DNA of 64,000 nt from Mesorhizobium sp. AR07 (GTDB lineage: Bacteria > Pseudomonadota > Alphaproteobacteria > Rhizobiales > Rhizobiaceae): positions 186,001 through 250,000 of the forward strand of contig NZ_CP080528.1 of NCBI RefSeq assembly GCF_024746815.1. Reading direction: 5' to 3'. Position numbers and translations under genes: made by a program. Within the stretch, counting starts at the first letter, position 1. Each line of letters begins with the position of its first letter. The notes under the pieces were generated by a model. It was given only the letters and a program-made list of their open reading frames with translations, was not told where the DNA came from and searched no databases. Below are positions 47,254-56,900 of this stretch, piece by piece.

Positions 47254-50200
47254 TGAGCAGCGTGTCTAGGGCCCTTAAGGATGACGACGCGCGACGCGAC
47301 GCGATCAGTCTCCATGATCGCTCGATCCTGGTCGAAGCTGGCGCAGGCTCCGGCAAAACTGCCGTCATGGCCGGACGCATCGCCGTCATGCTCGCGGAGG
47401 GCGTTCCCCCGCACGCCATCGCCGCCGTCACCTTTACAGAGCTAGCAGCCAGTGAGCTGCTTTCGCGGGTGCGCGAAATTGTTGCCGATCTTGCGGTCAG
47501 CAACATCTCGACCGAGCTGCGCGTGACGCTGCCCGGTGGCTTATCGCAGGCGCAGCGCGACAATCTCGCCGCCGCGACCGCCGTGATCGACGAAATCACC
47601 TGCTCGACCATTCACGGCTTCTGCCAGCGTCTGATAAAGCCCTATCCGGCCGAAGCCGACATCGATCCCGGCGCCGGCGTCATGGACCGCAACCAGGCCG
47701 ATCTCACCTTCCTTGAGATCGTCGATGGCTGGCTGCGCGAGCGTCTGTCCGGCGATCAGGACGGCATCCTAGCCGAAATGGTGCTGCACAGCCCCGGTGA
47801 AACCGTGGCGCTCGTCCACAAGATCGCTGAGAATCTGCGCCGCTGCCGCACCCTCGCAGCGCCGCCCGTATCGCCGCTTGACGGTCATCTGACAGCCTTT
47901 CGGCAGGCGACGGCGGATTTCGCGGCCTTCATGCGCAGCGCAGCGGCGACCGAGCCGGAAACGCTCGCGATCGTCCAGCGGCTGGCCGAGATGGCGACCG
48001 CGTTGGCTGCCGGTCCCGATCCCGCGACGCCCTCCGGCCTGGTCCAGCTTCTGACCTTGCGTCCGCACCCGGATCTTTGCACCAAGGCAGGCGCTTTTGC
48101 CTCCTATCGCAAGAAGGGCAAATGGGCTGCCGCGGCGAAGCAGGCTGGCCTCTCCAAGGCCGATGGAGATCGGCTGAACGATGCAGCGGAGGTCTGCTAC
48201 AACGCTTGCTGCGAGGCTTGGGGTTTGCTTCTTCAAGCCGCGGCCGGCCAGGTTCTGGAGGCGCTGATCGACGACGCGCGTCCGATCCTGCAGCGCTATC
48301 GCGACTACAAACGGGCGAGCGCCCAGCTCGACTTTGATGACCTGATCTTCGCGGCGCGCGACCTGCTGCGCGACCATAACGATGTCCGGCGCGCGCTGGG
48401 ACAGCGCTTCGCGCGTGTCCTCGTCGATGAGTTCCAGGACACCGATCCCCTGCAAACCGAGATCTTCTGGCGGCTGTGCGGCGATCCGGTCGACGACGTT
48501 GACGACTGGACACGGTTCCGGATCCGGCCGGGCGCGCTGTTTCTGGTCGGCGACCCCAAGCAAGCAATCTATCGCTTCCGCGGCGCCGACGTCGGCGCCT
48601 ATGTGCAGGCTCGCGATGCCTTTCGCACGCAGGACCCCGACAGCCTTCTGTCGATCTCCACCAATTTCCGTTCCTGCGCCTCGATCCTCACCTTCGTCAA
48701 CGAGCGCTTCGAGGCGGTGCTCTCGGCCGATGGCCAGCCCGGTTTTACCGCTCTCGACCCTTTTCACGACGATCGCGGCGACCTGTGCGTGGCGGCCCTC
48801 GACGTGGCCGTGGCGGACGAAAACGGCAAGGCCAGCGCCGAGCGGCAGCGCGATGCCGAGGCCGATGCCATCGCCGATCTGTGCGCGCGCCTGATTGATA
48901 CTCATCCGATTGTCGACCGGCGCAGTGGGACGGAACGTCCTTGCCAGGCCGGCGATATCGCTTTGCTGGCCCCGACCGGCGCAGAGCTGTGGCGCTATGA
49001 GGAGGCGCTCGAACGTCGCGGCATTCCGGTGGCGACACAAGCCGGCAAGGGTCTCTTCCGCCGCCAGGAAATCCAGGACCTGATCGCGCTGACCCGCGTT
49101 CTCACCGACCGGCGCGACACGCTGGCGCTTGGCTCGCTGCTGCGCGGCCCGCTAGTCGGCCTCACCGAAGAGGAACTTCTGGACATTGTCTGGGCGCTGC
49201 CGCGTTCCGAAGAACAGCCCGACCGAATTCCCCGTCTCGACCTCGGCGTCGATCCCGCCGCCATCGTTCATCCGCTTGCACGAGAGACCATCGAAAAGCT
49301 GCAGACGCTCTACCGCCGCAGCAACAGCACGACGCCGCACGAGTTGCTCTCGCAGGCCGTGGACATGATGCGAGTTCGGCCGCTCCTTCTCGCGCGTCAT
49401 CGCGGCCAGGCCGAACGCGCGCTCGCCAATGTTGATCTCTATTTGAGCCTGTCGACCAGCTACTCCGTTCGCGGTCTTCGCTCCTTCGCCGAGGCGATGA
49501 CCGCAGCCTGGACCGACGAGGCGCGCGCAGTGGAGGGTCGGCCAGATGCGCAGGAAGAAGCCGTCGCGCTCTTCACCATGCACGCGGCCAAAGGCCTCGA
49601 GTGGCCAATCGTCATCCCGGTCAACACCATGACGGGCGTCATGGCGCCCGACAGTGCGGTCATCGACCGTCAGACGGACACCTTCTATTGCCCGGTCCTG
49701 GGCGTCGCGCCGGACGGCTACGAAGTCGCGCGCCAGGCTGAGAAAGACGAGCTTGATCGGGAGCGCGTTCGCCTCTGGTACGTGGCCGCCACGCGCGCCC
49801 GCGAACTTCTCGTCCTGCCCCGGCTCGACACAACGCCGTCGAAGTCCGCCTGGATCGGTCTCGTCGATCTTTCGCTGGCCGAACTCCCCGGCCTGGACCT
49901 CTCGCATCTACCCGCCGACGTCGCGACGGCAGCCAACGGAGCGGCCAATACCCAAACTCGCGCAATCTTCGCCACGGAAGCCGAAGCCGTTACCGAGCGG
50001 CAGGCGCGGCTGATCTGGCTTGCGCCCAGCCGGGATGAGAACACCGCCGGAGCGGTGCTGCAGCAAGAAGAGGCCGGGATCTGGGCCGGATCGGCTGATG
50101 ACCAGCCAGCCGAACTGCAAGCCGCTGTTCTGGTTCAAGGAAGCCGCGAACGCGGACTGATCCTGCACAAGCTCATGGAAGAGGTGCTGACCAGGGAAAC

Positions 50201-50645
50201 CAATGAGGCAAAGGCAGCCCTTGCAGACCGAGCCACCATACTCATCCGCGCCCTCGGCCGGTTTCCGGTCGCCGACCCGGCGACGGGACTGTCTGCCGAG
50301 GAACTGGCGGGCTGTGTCGTCCAGACCCTTGCCCTGCCCCAAATCGCGGCCTTGCGGCCGGCTCTCCTGGCCGAGTTTCCCGTCTACGCCGCGCATGCGG
50401 ACGATAGGATGGAAACGGCAACGACTGGAATCGCGGATGCCCTAACTCTGACGTCTGAAGGCCGTCCAGCCGTCGTCGTCGATTGGAAGAGCGATGTGGC
50501 GCCCGATCCCCAGACACTCGACCACTACCGCGCGCAGGTTCGAGCCTATCTCGACATGACCGGAGCCGAGCGCGGTCTGATCGTGCTAATGACCACAGGT
50601 GCGGTGATCGGTGTCGGGCCGACAGCCCAGCCGATGGCGGCCTGA
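47253..50645 (+). CDS. AddA-like UvrD helicase-nuclease
   Basis: The 1130-residue protein is a complete SF1A helicase with a C-terminal RecB-type nuclease. Motif I LVEAGAGSGKTAVMAGRIAV; VTFTELAASELLSRVR (Ia); VLVDEFQDTDPLQTEIFW (II); LVGDPKQAIYRFRGADV (III); ISTNFRS (IV); TMHAAKGLEWPIVIPVN (V); RLWYVAATRARELLVLP (VI); nuclease AVVVDWKSDVAPDPQTLDHY. Together with the AddB-like protein it should form a double-strand-break-processing complex; in this island a role in degrading foreign DNA is an inference. ATG 47253 lies behind GGGAGGCGGAATA and overlaps the upstream stop. Confidence 0.92.
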   Translation: MSSVSRALKDDDARRDAISLHDRSILVEAGAGSGKTAVMAGRIAVMLAEGVPPHAIAAVTFTELAASELLSRVREIVADLAVSNISTELRVTLPGGLSQAQRDNLAAATAVIDEITCSTIHGFCQRLIKPYPAEADIDPGAGVMDRNQADLTFLEIVDGWLRERLSGDQDGILAEMVLHSPGETVALVHKIAENLRRCRTLAAPPVSPLDGHLTAFRQATADFAAFMRSAAATEPETLAIVQRLAEMATALAAGPDPATPSGLVQLLTLRPHPDLCTKAGAFASYRKKGKWAAAAKQAGLSKADGDRLNDAAEVCYNACCEAWGLLLQAAAGQVLEALIDDARPILQRYRDYKRASAQLDFDDLIFAARDLLRDHNDVRRALGQRFARVLVDEFQDTDPLQTEIFWRLCGDPVDDVDDWTRFRIRPGALFLVGDPKQAIYRFRGADVGAYVQARDAFRTQDPDSLLSISTNFRSCASILTFVNERFEAVLSADGQPGFTALDPFHDDRGDLCVAALDVAVADENGKASAERQRDAEADAIADLCARLIDTHPIVDRRSGTERPCQAGDIALLAPTGAELWRYEEALERRGIPVATQAGKGLFRRQEIQDLIALTRVLTDRRDTLALGSLLRGPLVGLTEEELLDIVWALPRSEEQPDRIPRLDLGVDPAAIVHPLARETIEKLQTLYRRSNSTTPHELLSQAVDMMRVRPLLLARHRGQAERALANVDLYLSLSTSYSVRGLRSFAEAMTAAWTDEARAVEGRPDAQEEAVALFTMHAAKGLEWPIVIPVNTMTGVMAPDSAVIDRQTDTFYCPVLGVAPDGYEVARQAEKDELDRERVRLWYVAATRARELLVLPRLDTTPSKSAWIGLVDLSLAELPGLDLSHLPADVATAANGAANTQTRAIFATEAEAVTERQARLIWLAPSRDENTAGAVLQQEEAGIWAGSADDQPAELQAAVLVQGSRERGLILHKLMEEVLTRETNEAKAALADRATILIRALGRFPVADPATGLSAEELAGCVVQTLALPQIAALRPALLAEFPVYAAHADDRMETATTGIADALTLTSEGRPAVVVDWKSDVAPDPQTLDHYRAQVRAYLDMTGAERGLIVLMTTGAVIGVGPTAQPMAA

Positions 50646-50867
50646 TCGGAGGGACTGTGCATGCCGTCAACGTCTAGCGACGGTCGACGCATTGAGGGCT
50701 TGCCGCCGCTATCGACGATCTGCCGCCTCCTCTCGGTTTTTTCTGACGAATGCAAAGGCTCAATACCGGCTGCCGTGATCTCACTGATTGGCTGAGTTCT
50801 GTCGCAGATCCCCACGACGGCGGACTTGAAGAGCAACAGATACATTAGCATGAGATGTCTGGATTGA
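50646..50867. other. Short intergenic stretch
   Basis: About 220 bp between the helicase pair and the next gene contain no supported gene. It may hold the 3' end and a promoter, but neither a hairpin with a T-tract nor a clear promoter was found. Confidence 0.4.
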
Positions 50868-51921
50868 TTGGTCGGCTTAACCGAGCCTCAGTACGCCGTC
50901 GGTAAAAGGCATGAGGACTGGGTACATTGGGGGAGCGACTTGGCAGGCAAAATCTATGTCATCATGACGGGGAACGAAAACAGCCTTTGGTCTCGGTGCC
51001 TCAGCGAGAGCCTCGTAGCCCTCGAATTTGGCAAGACCTATTTTGATCCGTGGCGCGCAGAAGACTATGATAGCTATCTGGAGGTTACGAAAGCTGACGC
51101 CGCCAAAGACGACTCAGAGGCCGACGTCAAAGGTCGGGCGACGCTCTGGTTCAATCGAGGTAACGACCTGACGCGCAGTGAAGGCGATCTCTGGCTCCAC
51201 AGAGACAAGGATTAGTCTCTATTGGGCCCAGACGACGAGTGCCGATCCGGTTTTTGATCACTCCGCTCCCGACAGTGTTATGCTCGCGAAGCCTGTTACC
51301 AAGTGGTCCCGCCATGACAAGAAAATGAAGCCGTTGTCATGGAAGACGATCCATCCCGTGGCGAAGGACTATATCTCCTCAATGGCAGCGATGTTCAGCG
51401 TCGCCAATGCGGATATGAAGGCCTATGTACAGTCCCTCATCGCCGGAGGTGACCTCACTCCGTGGCATTCGCGCCCAAAGTGGGAAGAACGCCTCGGCGT
51501 GCACAAAGGGAAGGCCCTCGGATCGAGCGTGTCGCTGCATGAGCTCACTCTCGCAAACCTCATGCTCTCGATCACGGGCGCGGTTGCGAATTCGAATGGT
51601 CAGAAGGTCTTCAAAACCTTGAAGAACAAGGAACTCCATTGTTCCGAGGCCGAGATGAAGGCTCATCTTGCCAACCTCTACGAGGAGCAGAAGGGGAAAT
51701 GCGCTATCACCGGCCTTACGATGCATCTGCATGGGCAGGACGATTGCGATAGCGATATGCTCGTTTCTCCGGACCGGATTGACAGCTACGGCCACTATTC
51801 GATCGGCAATGTTCAGCTCGTCTGCCGGTTCGTGAATTTCTGGAAGATGGCTCAGGATAATAACCGCTTTGCCGAACTTCTGGACCGTGTGGTGGCCAAC
51901 CGGCTCGCAGATACGTTGTAG
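50868..51921 (+). pseudogene. HNH endonuclease-like gene, frameshifted
   Basis: A first frame from TTG 50868 (MVGLTEPQYAVGKRHEDWVH ... SEGDLWLHRDKD) stops at a TAG near 51213; the second frame continues SLYWAQTTSADPVFDHSAPD and goes on to a C-terminal HNH-like domain: KGKCAITGLTMHL, VSPDRIDSYGHYSIGNVQLV and CRFVNFWKM. Removing one T from GGATTAGTC joins them as HRDKD-SLYWAQ. The intact product would have been about 350 residues. The HNH pattern (Cys, then Asp-Arg-Ile-Asp, Gly-Asn-Val-Gln-Leu-Val-Cys) resembles restriction-type endonucleases near defence genes. It is either recently inactivated or an assembly error. Confidence 0.75.
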
Positions 51922-51979
51922 CCGCGCGCATCGACCCTCCTGTCTCGCACGTACAGATGACAAGGCGCAGTTCATTATC

Positions 51980-52675
51980 ATGCCGCAGGAAGCGACCGTC
52001 GAAACTAGCCAAGCGTTCGTTCGCGAATTCGAAAGTTGGACGGTCACAAACGGATTTCGAGATTTGGTTGAGACCTTCTCAGTGTTCCTCGTGGCGGTGT
52101 TTTCGATCGCGTACATCCTTGAACGGGGCACGGTGCTTAAGGGGTGTCACGACAAGGCGATACGAAAATTCGATCGCGGCGGAGTGGAGGCTCAGCTTGC
52201 GGCGCTTACAAAGACGCTTGGGCTAGACGGAGGGTTTTCACCGATGTTTGTGTCCTTGAAGAGCGCGCGGAATTGCATGGCACATCGCAGGGGCATCGTG
52301 AGTTTGGAAGACACCGGCCCGCTAGAGGAGCCGTTCGTACTACGCTGGCGCACAGCTGGAGGATGGACGCGATGCAACCTTCGCGCCGTATCGTGACGAA
52401 CCGCCTTATGTCGAAAAGGGAGAAGCGATCCTTTACGCGGAAGTTGAGCAACGGTGTTTAGCCTCGGGGAGCAAATTCGCCTCAGTCGGCACGATCTTTC
52501 GGAGATTTGCTACGGCGTGATGATTGCGACCGAATGCGTTCGCGAAGATCTGATCAATCTCGGAAGGAAGCGGGGAAGATCGTCGACAAAAGCCCGCCTT
52601 TGGAAAGTCGACCGTGATGTTCATTCGAGATTACCCCGGCATCAATGCCGTCAAAGTAGGACGGCTTTTTCTTAA
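51980..52675 (+). pseudogene. HEPN-like hypothetical gene with at least two frameshifts
   Basis: ATG 51980 starts MPQEATVETSQAFVREFESW, then an all-helical protein with FVSLKSARNCMAHRRGIVSL, reminiscent of HEPN-type helical folds with an R-N-x-x-x-H motif (RNCMAH). Near 52345 the sense shifts to another frame (QLEDGRDATFAPYRDEPPYV), and near 52455 to a third (VFSLGEQIRLSRHDLSEICY). Together they would make about 230 residues. R-x4-6-H of HEPN nucleases is only approximately met, so the family call is tentative. Confidence 0.5.
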
Positions 52676-52976
52676 GCCGGAGATGTCTACGAGACAATCA
52701 CGCAATCCTGTCGCATGGTCTTTCATGAGGCCAGCGACCGGTCGCTTCCGCTAGGGCGCGCTGGCTCAGCAACGTTGGTCCGATATGCGGGTGTGAACTA
52801 CGTCGTCGCCACGAGACATCAGTTGGGCATAGCCCGTGGTGCAAGCGTGCCAACGGACATTCTCGATACGATCAGGATAGGGAGCGGCAAGGGGCTACTT
52901 TCAAACATCCCACTAATCTTACTGAGTCAGAAAGTCGCGGCTGCGGGGGGATTCGCGCTGGTCGGGGATTTGTTAG

Positions 52977-54448
52977 GGTGCTGCTTCGTGATCAGGGAAG
53001 CGCCCCGCCATGCCCGACTGGACAGCCGAGAGTGAAGCCGCATTCGACGCCTATGTCGATGCTTTGATCGGGGTGATCGGCCACGCCGACCGCGCTGAGC
53101 CGCTGAAGGATTATTGCCTGGGACTCCTGATGCCGATCGAGCGCAAGAGCGTGGAACCGTTGGCGGCTGTCACGGCGCCGTCGCGGGTAGCGGCCAAGCA
53201 TCAGTCTCTGTTGCATTTCGTGGGACAGGCGCCGTGGTCGGACGCGGCCTTGCTAGCACGGGTTCGCGACTGGGTTCTTCCACGGATCGAGCAGCGTGGA
53301 CCGATCCGGGCGTGGATCGTCGACGACACGGGCTTTCCCAAGAAGGGCAAGCACTCGGTGGGCGTAGCGCGCCAGTATTGCGGCCAGTTGGGCAAGCAGG
53401 ACAACTGTCAGATTGCGGTTAGCCTATCGATCGCAAATGACGCAGCCTCGCTTCCGATCGCCTACGAATTGTATCTCCCGCACAGCTGGGCGGAGGATCC
53501 CGAACAACGCAAGAAGGCCAAGATTCCGGCGGAGATCACGTTCCGGACCAAGCCGCAGATCGCGCTCGAGCAGATCAGGACGGCCATGGCCGAAGGCGTC
53601 GCGCCCGGCGTGGTTCTGGCCGACGCCGGATATGGCGCCGACGGCGGTTTCCGCGCGGGCCTGTCCGAGCTCGGTCTGACCTATGTTGTCGGCGTTCAGC
53701 CCACACTCAGCGTCTGGCGCCCAGGCGAGAGCCCGCTGCCGCCCAAGCCCTGGAGCGGAAGAGGCCGGCCGCCGTCTCGAGTCGGCCGAACCGACAATCA
53801 CAAGCCGATCTCGGCCAAGGCCCTGGCCGAGGAGTTCGACGCCGAGACTTGGCGCACGATCGCCTGGCGTGAAGGAACCAACACCGAGCTCAATTCCCGC
53901 TTCGCCGCCGTGCGCTTGCGGCCGGCATCCAGGGACTACAATCGGCCCGAGGCTCACGCCGAAGAGTGGCTCCTGATCGAGTGGCCTGAAGGCGAGGTCG
54001 AGCCGAGCAAGTATTGGCTCTCCACCTTGCCGGCCGACGCTACGATCACCCAGTTGGTCGATGCCGCCAAGCTGCGTTGGCGGATCGAGCGAGACTATCA
54101 GGAACTCAAGCAGGAGTTGGGACTGGGCCACTACGAAGGCCGAGGGTGGCGGGGCTTCCACCACCACGCCAGCCTCTGTATCGCCGCCTATGGCTTCCTG
54201 GTCTCTCTGAGGGAGACGATTCCCCCCTCAACTCCAACTCGCGCCCAAGGCCGCCAAACACCTGGTCTTCCCGACGGTCATCGACCCCGCGGATCCTCCG
54301 ATCCGACCAGAGCGGCACGTCCCGACCTCGATCCCAACCCTCAGGCGACGCCTGACTGTGGCCCTGGCCAACCGTCTGCAACGATGTCCGTGCTGCATAA
54401 GGCCAATGGACAGTCCGCGTCACGTTCGCACTTTATGACGCAGTAGTA
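52977..54448 (+). mobile_element. IS701-family element inside the peptidase gene
   Basis: The ends GGTGCTGCTTCGTGAT and (reverse complement of the right end) AGTACTACTGCGTCAT are imperfect inverted repeats. The element is bounded by TTAG on the left and CTAA on the right, both of the YTAR type that IS701 elements target, although the two copies differ. Removal together with one 4-bp copy restores the peptidase frame. It carries one transposase gene with a late frameshift. Confidence 0.8.
53010..54438 (+). pseudogene. IS701-family transposase, C-terminus frameshifted
   Basis: The frame begins MPDWTAESEAAFDAYVDALI and shows the DDE core IRAWIVDDTGFPKKGKHSVG, GVVLADAGYGADGGFRAGLS and LRWRIERDYQELKQELGLGH. 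Up to SLRETIPP the protein is normal; beyond a run of six C at about 54223-54228 the open frame runs to 54446 as nonsense, whereas the expected tail (KHLVFPTVIDPADPPIRPER, HVPTSIPTLRRRLTVAL) lies in another frame and ends at 54438. The core is complete, so the truncated or altered product might retain activity. Confidence 0.85.
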
Positions 54449-54989
54449 CTAAAGGCCTGCATCTTCGAACTTTCGAATGTGGACGAAGAGTACCACGACG
54501 TCCTGCTTTTCAAGGCGGCGGACACTTGGAAAACTCAGCATTCTGACCAGCCGTTTTTCTATCCTCTTGCGCCATTCTCTAGGGCCAACCGGGTCAAGTC
54601 CTTCTTGGTCGGCTACCCGACAATCGAAGGCGTGATGGATGAGTACCTAGAAGGTTTCGTCCCCGAACAACCTGGCTCCATTCACATCAAGCGAGCGATC
54701 TCTGACTGCGATCTAGACAAGAGCTACCTGACAAATGTCGAATTTTACCGGCGCTACCTTAATGTCCGCGAGCGGCCGGTTGTCGACGGCTACAGCGGCG
54801 GAGCGGTGTTTTCGCTGACTGGCGAATTGGAGAATTTGGAAATCGTACTGGATGGAATCGTGGTGCGCGCTGGCGCACAACACATCCACGTCGTAGACGC
54901 TGATTACCTCTTAAAAATCATTACGGACCAATCGAAACGGGGCTGAACGCCGACACGGCCGATGGAAGGTCCGATGCCGTAGGCCCTTG

Positions 54990-55517
54990 CTACTCGTCGG
55001 CCAACTGTGATGCCTCCCCAAGGGTCGGCATGATGGACGCCAGAGGGCCTTCGACATCGATCCCGTAGCAACCTGCCAGCGCCGCCACTTGGTGCCCTAC
55101 GGTTGCCCGGAACGCTCCCAACGCCACAAAGAAGCCCGGACGGGCATGGCTTCCGCGCCACTGATAATCGAAGTGGCGATAATCCTCGTGCTGCTCATCA
55201 TGGAACCGTCGCCCGGCTTCACGGATCGCGCGAAGAGGCACGACGGCGAACGCGTCGGCGGAAAGCGCTTGAAGAGTCTTGGTGCCTTCCTCGCGTATCT
55301 GGTGGATCGAATGACCCACCTCTGCCTCGGTCTCCATATCGAAGGGATTGTAGAGGACGCGTCGATCTTCGAGAAACACGAGGAAGCGGCGTACGATTTC
55401 TGTCTCTGAGGGGCCGGGGTCCGACCAAGACACGCCGAAGACAGGTGTACTGATACCGGTTACCCGGCGTGCGGTCTCGGCAGTGACCTTGCTGCTCTTG
55501 CGGAAGAAATTGCGCAT
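54990..55517 (-). CDS. DUF6650-like protein, third gene of the DarT1-NADAR operon
   Basis: The 175-residue protein begins MRNFFRKSSKVTAETARRVT and contains GISTPVFGVSWSDPGPSE and VRRFLVFLEDRRVLYNPFDM, which I recognise as the DUF6650 pattern; function unknown. The N-terminus is basic, the middle helical, and there is no signal peptide. GGAGGCGGT directly precedes its ATG, and it starts 8 bp after the NADAR stop on the same strand, so it is co-transcribed with the toxin-antitoxin genes. It may modulate the system or ride along as a separate function. Confidence 0.6.
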   Translation of the reverse strand: MRNFFRKSSKVTAETARRVTGISTPVFGVSWSDPGPSETEIVRRFLVFLEDRRVLYNPFDMETEAEVGHSIHQIREEGTKTLQALSADAFAVVPLRAIREAGRRFHDEQHEDYRHFDYQWRGSHARPGFFVALGAFRATVGHQVAALAGCYGIDVEGPLASIMPTLGEASQLADE

Positions 55518-55525
55518 ACCGCCTC

Positions 55526-56239
55526 CTAGCCGACCCTAAGTCTGGCCTGCTTCAAATGAGGTTGATGCTCGGTCGGCCGAAGCGAATGAGCAGCCATCGC
55601 GGCAATGAAAACCTCCGGCGTTTTCAGGTAGCGCTCCAGCTTGTTCTCCCTCATGAGCACTACGAACAGAGCGCACGTTTTCGCCTGACAATTGACCGAC
55701 TTGCTAGGGTTGAACTCTATGTCAGTGAAACCGGCATACTGCATTTCGCCATCCACTCGATTTTTGAGCCATACACGGTGAGGAAAGATGGCATTGAGAT
55801 AAAGCCAATCGTAGAACACGGTCGTGGGTTCTAGCGGGAACTCGAAGCCGTCGAATTTGAAGCCCACCAGTGCGCCGGAATCGCGGAGTCGTGGCTCGCG
55901 CTTCGCATCGCGCGGTTCAACCTCGTACAGATCGGTGTACGGCCCGCCGCGCTCGAATACCTTACTTCCCTGAAAGGCGTTCTCCAGCGGTATCTCGCCG
56001 ATGCTGGTCATCACGCGCAGGTGAAACGCGCTAAGATGCCGACCGGCGACTTCATCAGACTTGCTAGACACTTCTAGCAGCGGCGCATATCCGGCTTTCT
56101 TGGCGGCCTCATGCAGCGACCGGATATTCTTCTTCTTCTGAACTTCAGCGAAGCCACCGGCCCACGGAATTTCGAAATCCAATCGCCTGACGTAACCTTC
56201 GTCCTCAGTCGCAGGGATAAAGACGGGTCTCTCAGCCAT
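55526..56239 (-). CDS. DarT1-associated NADAR-family antitoxin
   Basis: The 237-residue protein matches the NADAR antitoxin paired with DarT1: RPVFIPATEDEGYVRRLDFE, WAGGFAEVQKKKNIRSLHEA, LEVSSKSDEVAGRHLSAFHL, ENAFQGSKVFERGGPYTDLY, FPLEPTTVFYDWLYLNAIF and FTDIEFNPSKSVNCQAKTCA. Members remove ADP-ribose from guanine bases in DNA and thereby neutralise DarT1. The ATG lies one base after the toxin's TAG (TAGAATG), so it is translationally coupled. All of the recognisable segments are intact. Confidence 0.88.
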   Translation of the reverse strand: MAERPVFIPATEDEGYVRRLDFEIPWAGGFAEVQKKKNIRSLHEAAKKAGYAPLLEVSSKSDEVAGRHLSAFHLRVMTSIGEIPLENAFQGSKVFERGGPYTDLYEVEPRDAKREPRLRDSGALVGFKFDGFEFPLEPTTVFYDWLYLNAIFPHRVWLKNRVDGEMQYAGFTDIEFNPSKSVNCQAKTCALFVVLMRENKLERYLKTPEVFIAAMAAHSLRPTEHQPHLKQARLRVG

Positions 56240-56240
56240 T

Positions 56241-56750
56241 CTAAATGTTCCTTATTAAGCCGAGCGGGATGACATGGGGAACCAACACCTCGTATTTCTC
56301 CGCCTGCGTGAGACGCGCCTTAATCGCCGGGTCCTTCCAGTCCGTTCGGGTGTAAAGTATCTCAAAATCGATTAGCGGTTCAGCCTCTCCGATAGGAACC
56401 GATTCGACGCCAGCTTTGTTCGCGACATCGTTGGTGAAACGAACACCCGTGAACTGCATCACCGAGGGGTGTATTTGCAGAAAGATCGTGTCCGTGATCC
56501 TCCCATCCTGCCGGGCAACGTACTCCATCGGATGGGTGCTACGAAAGCAAAGGTGGACGTAGTTGCCCATTCCCTTCAACGCGTCGGCGTCCCGACTCCA
56601 TTCATTGCCGCCCGGTGCCGGAACCTTGACCTTCTTCTGGTCAAGCTGCGCGAGTGGATAGAGTCCTCCCATTTCTTTAATCACCGGCAGGTTCCTCCGA
56701 TCGGTGAAGTGATAGAGCAGCGGCACCTTCTCAAGAGTATCAATTGCCAT
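56241..56750 (-). CDS. darT1: DarT1-type DNA ADP-ribosyltransferase toxin
   Basis: The 169-residue protein begins MAIDTLEKVPLLYHFTDRRN, the opening LYHFTDRRNLP...GGL of DarT (DUF4433) enzymes, with YVHLCFRSTHPMEYVARQDG in the middle, and a C-terminal AEKYEVLVPHVIPLGLI in which the Glu before VLVP is the probable catalytic residue. Length and motifs fit DarT1, which attaches ADP-ribose to guanine in single-stranded DNA. GGAGGGGAAC precedes the chosen ATG at 56750. It is followed by its NADAR antitoxin and a DUF6650 gene. Such systems act in phage defence or plasmid maintenance. Confidence 0.87.
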   Translation of the reverse strand: MAIDTLEKVPLLYHFTDRRNLPVIKEMGGLYPLAQLDQKKVKVPAPGGNEWSRDADALKGMGNYVHLCFRSTHPMEYVARQDGRITDTIFLQIHPSVMQFTGVRFTNDVANKAGVESVPIGEAEPLIDFEILYTRTDWKDPAIKARLTQAEKYEVLVPHVIPLGLIRNI

Positions 56751-56900
56751 GTTCCCCTCCGCCCACACCGGTGGAATCTTACGGCAGTCATCGCCCGAAC
56801 GCCATGATCCGAGCCAAGGTGTTCAGATTGGCGACGTTCCTCAATTGTTCTATACGAGGAAAATAGAATTCTACATCGCCAACTATGGTTCGAAATCGTC

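Larger units (their letters stand above)
52715..54946 (+). pseudogene. Trypsin-like peptidase gene split by an IS701-type insertion
   Basis: The 5' part (52715-52976) reads LGRAGSATLVRYAGVNYVVA followed by TRHQLGI, where the His would belong to the serine-protease triad. The 3' part (54453-54946) reads ACIFELSNVDEEYHDVLLFK, then later PVVDGYSGGAVFSLTGELEN, where GYSGGAV carries the nucleophile Ser. Joining the two parts at the 4-bp target site gives 252 codons in one unbroken frame. Trypsin-like proteases of this size are common as effectors or stand-alone genes next to defence loci. The insertion inactivates it. Confidence 0.8.
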
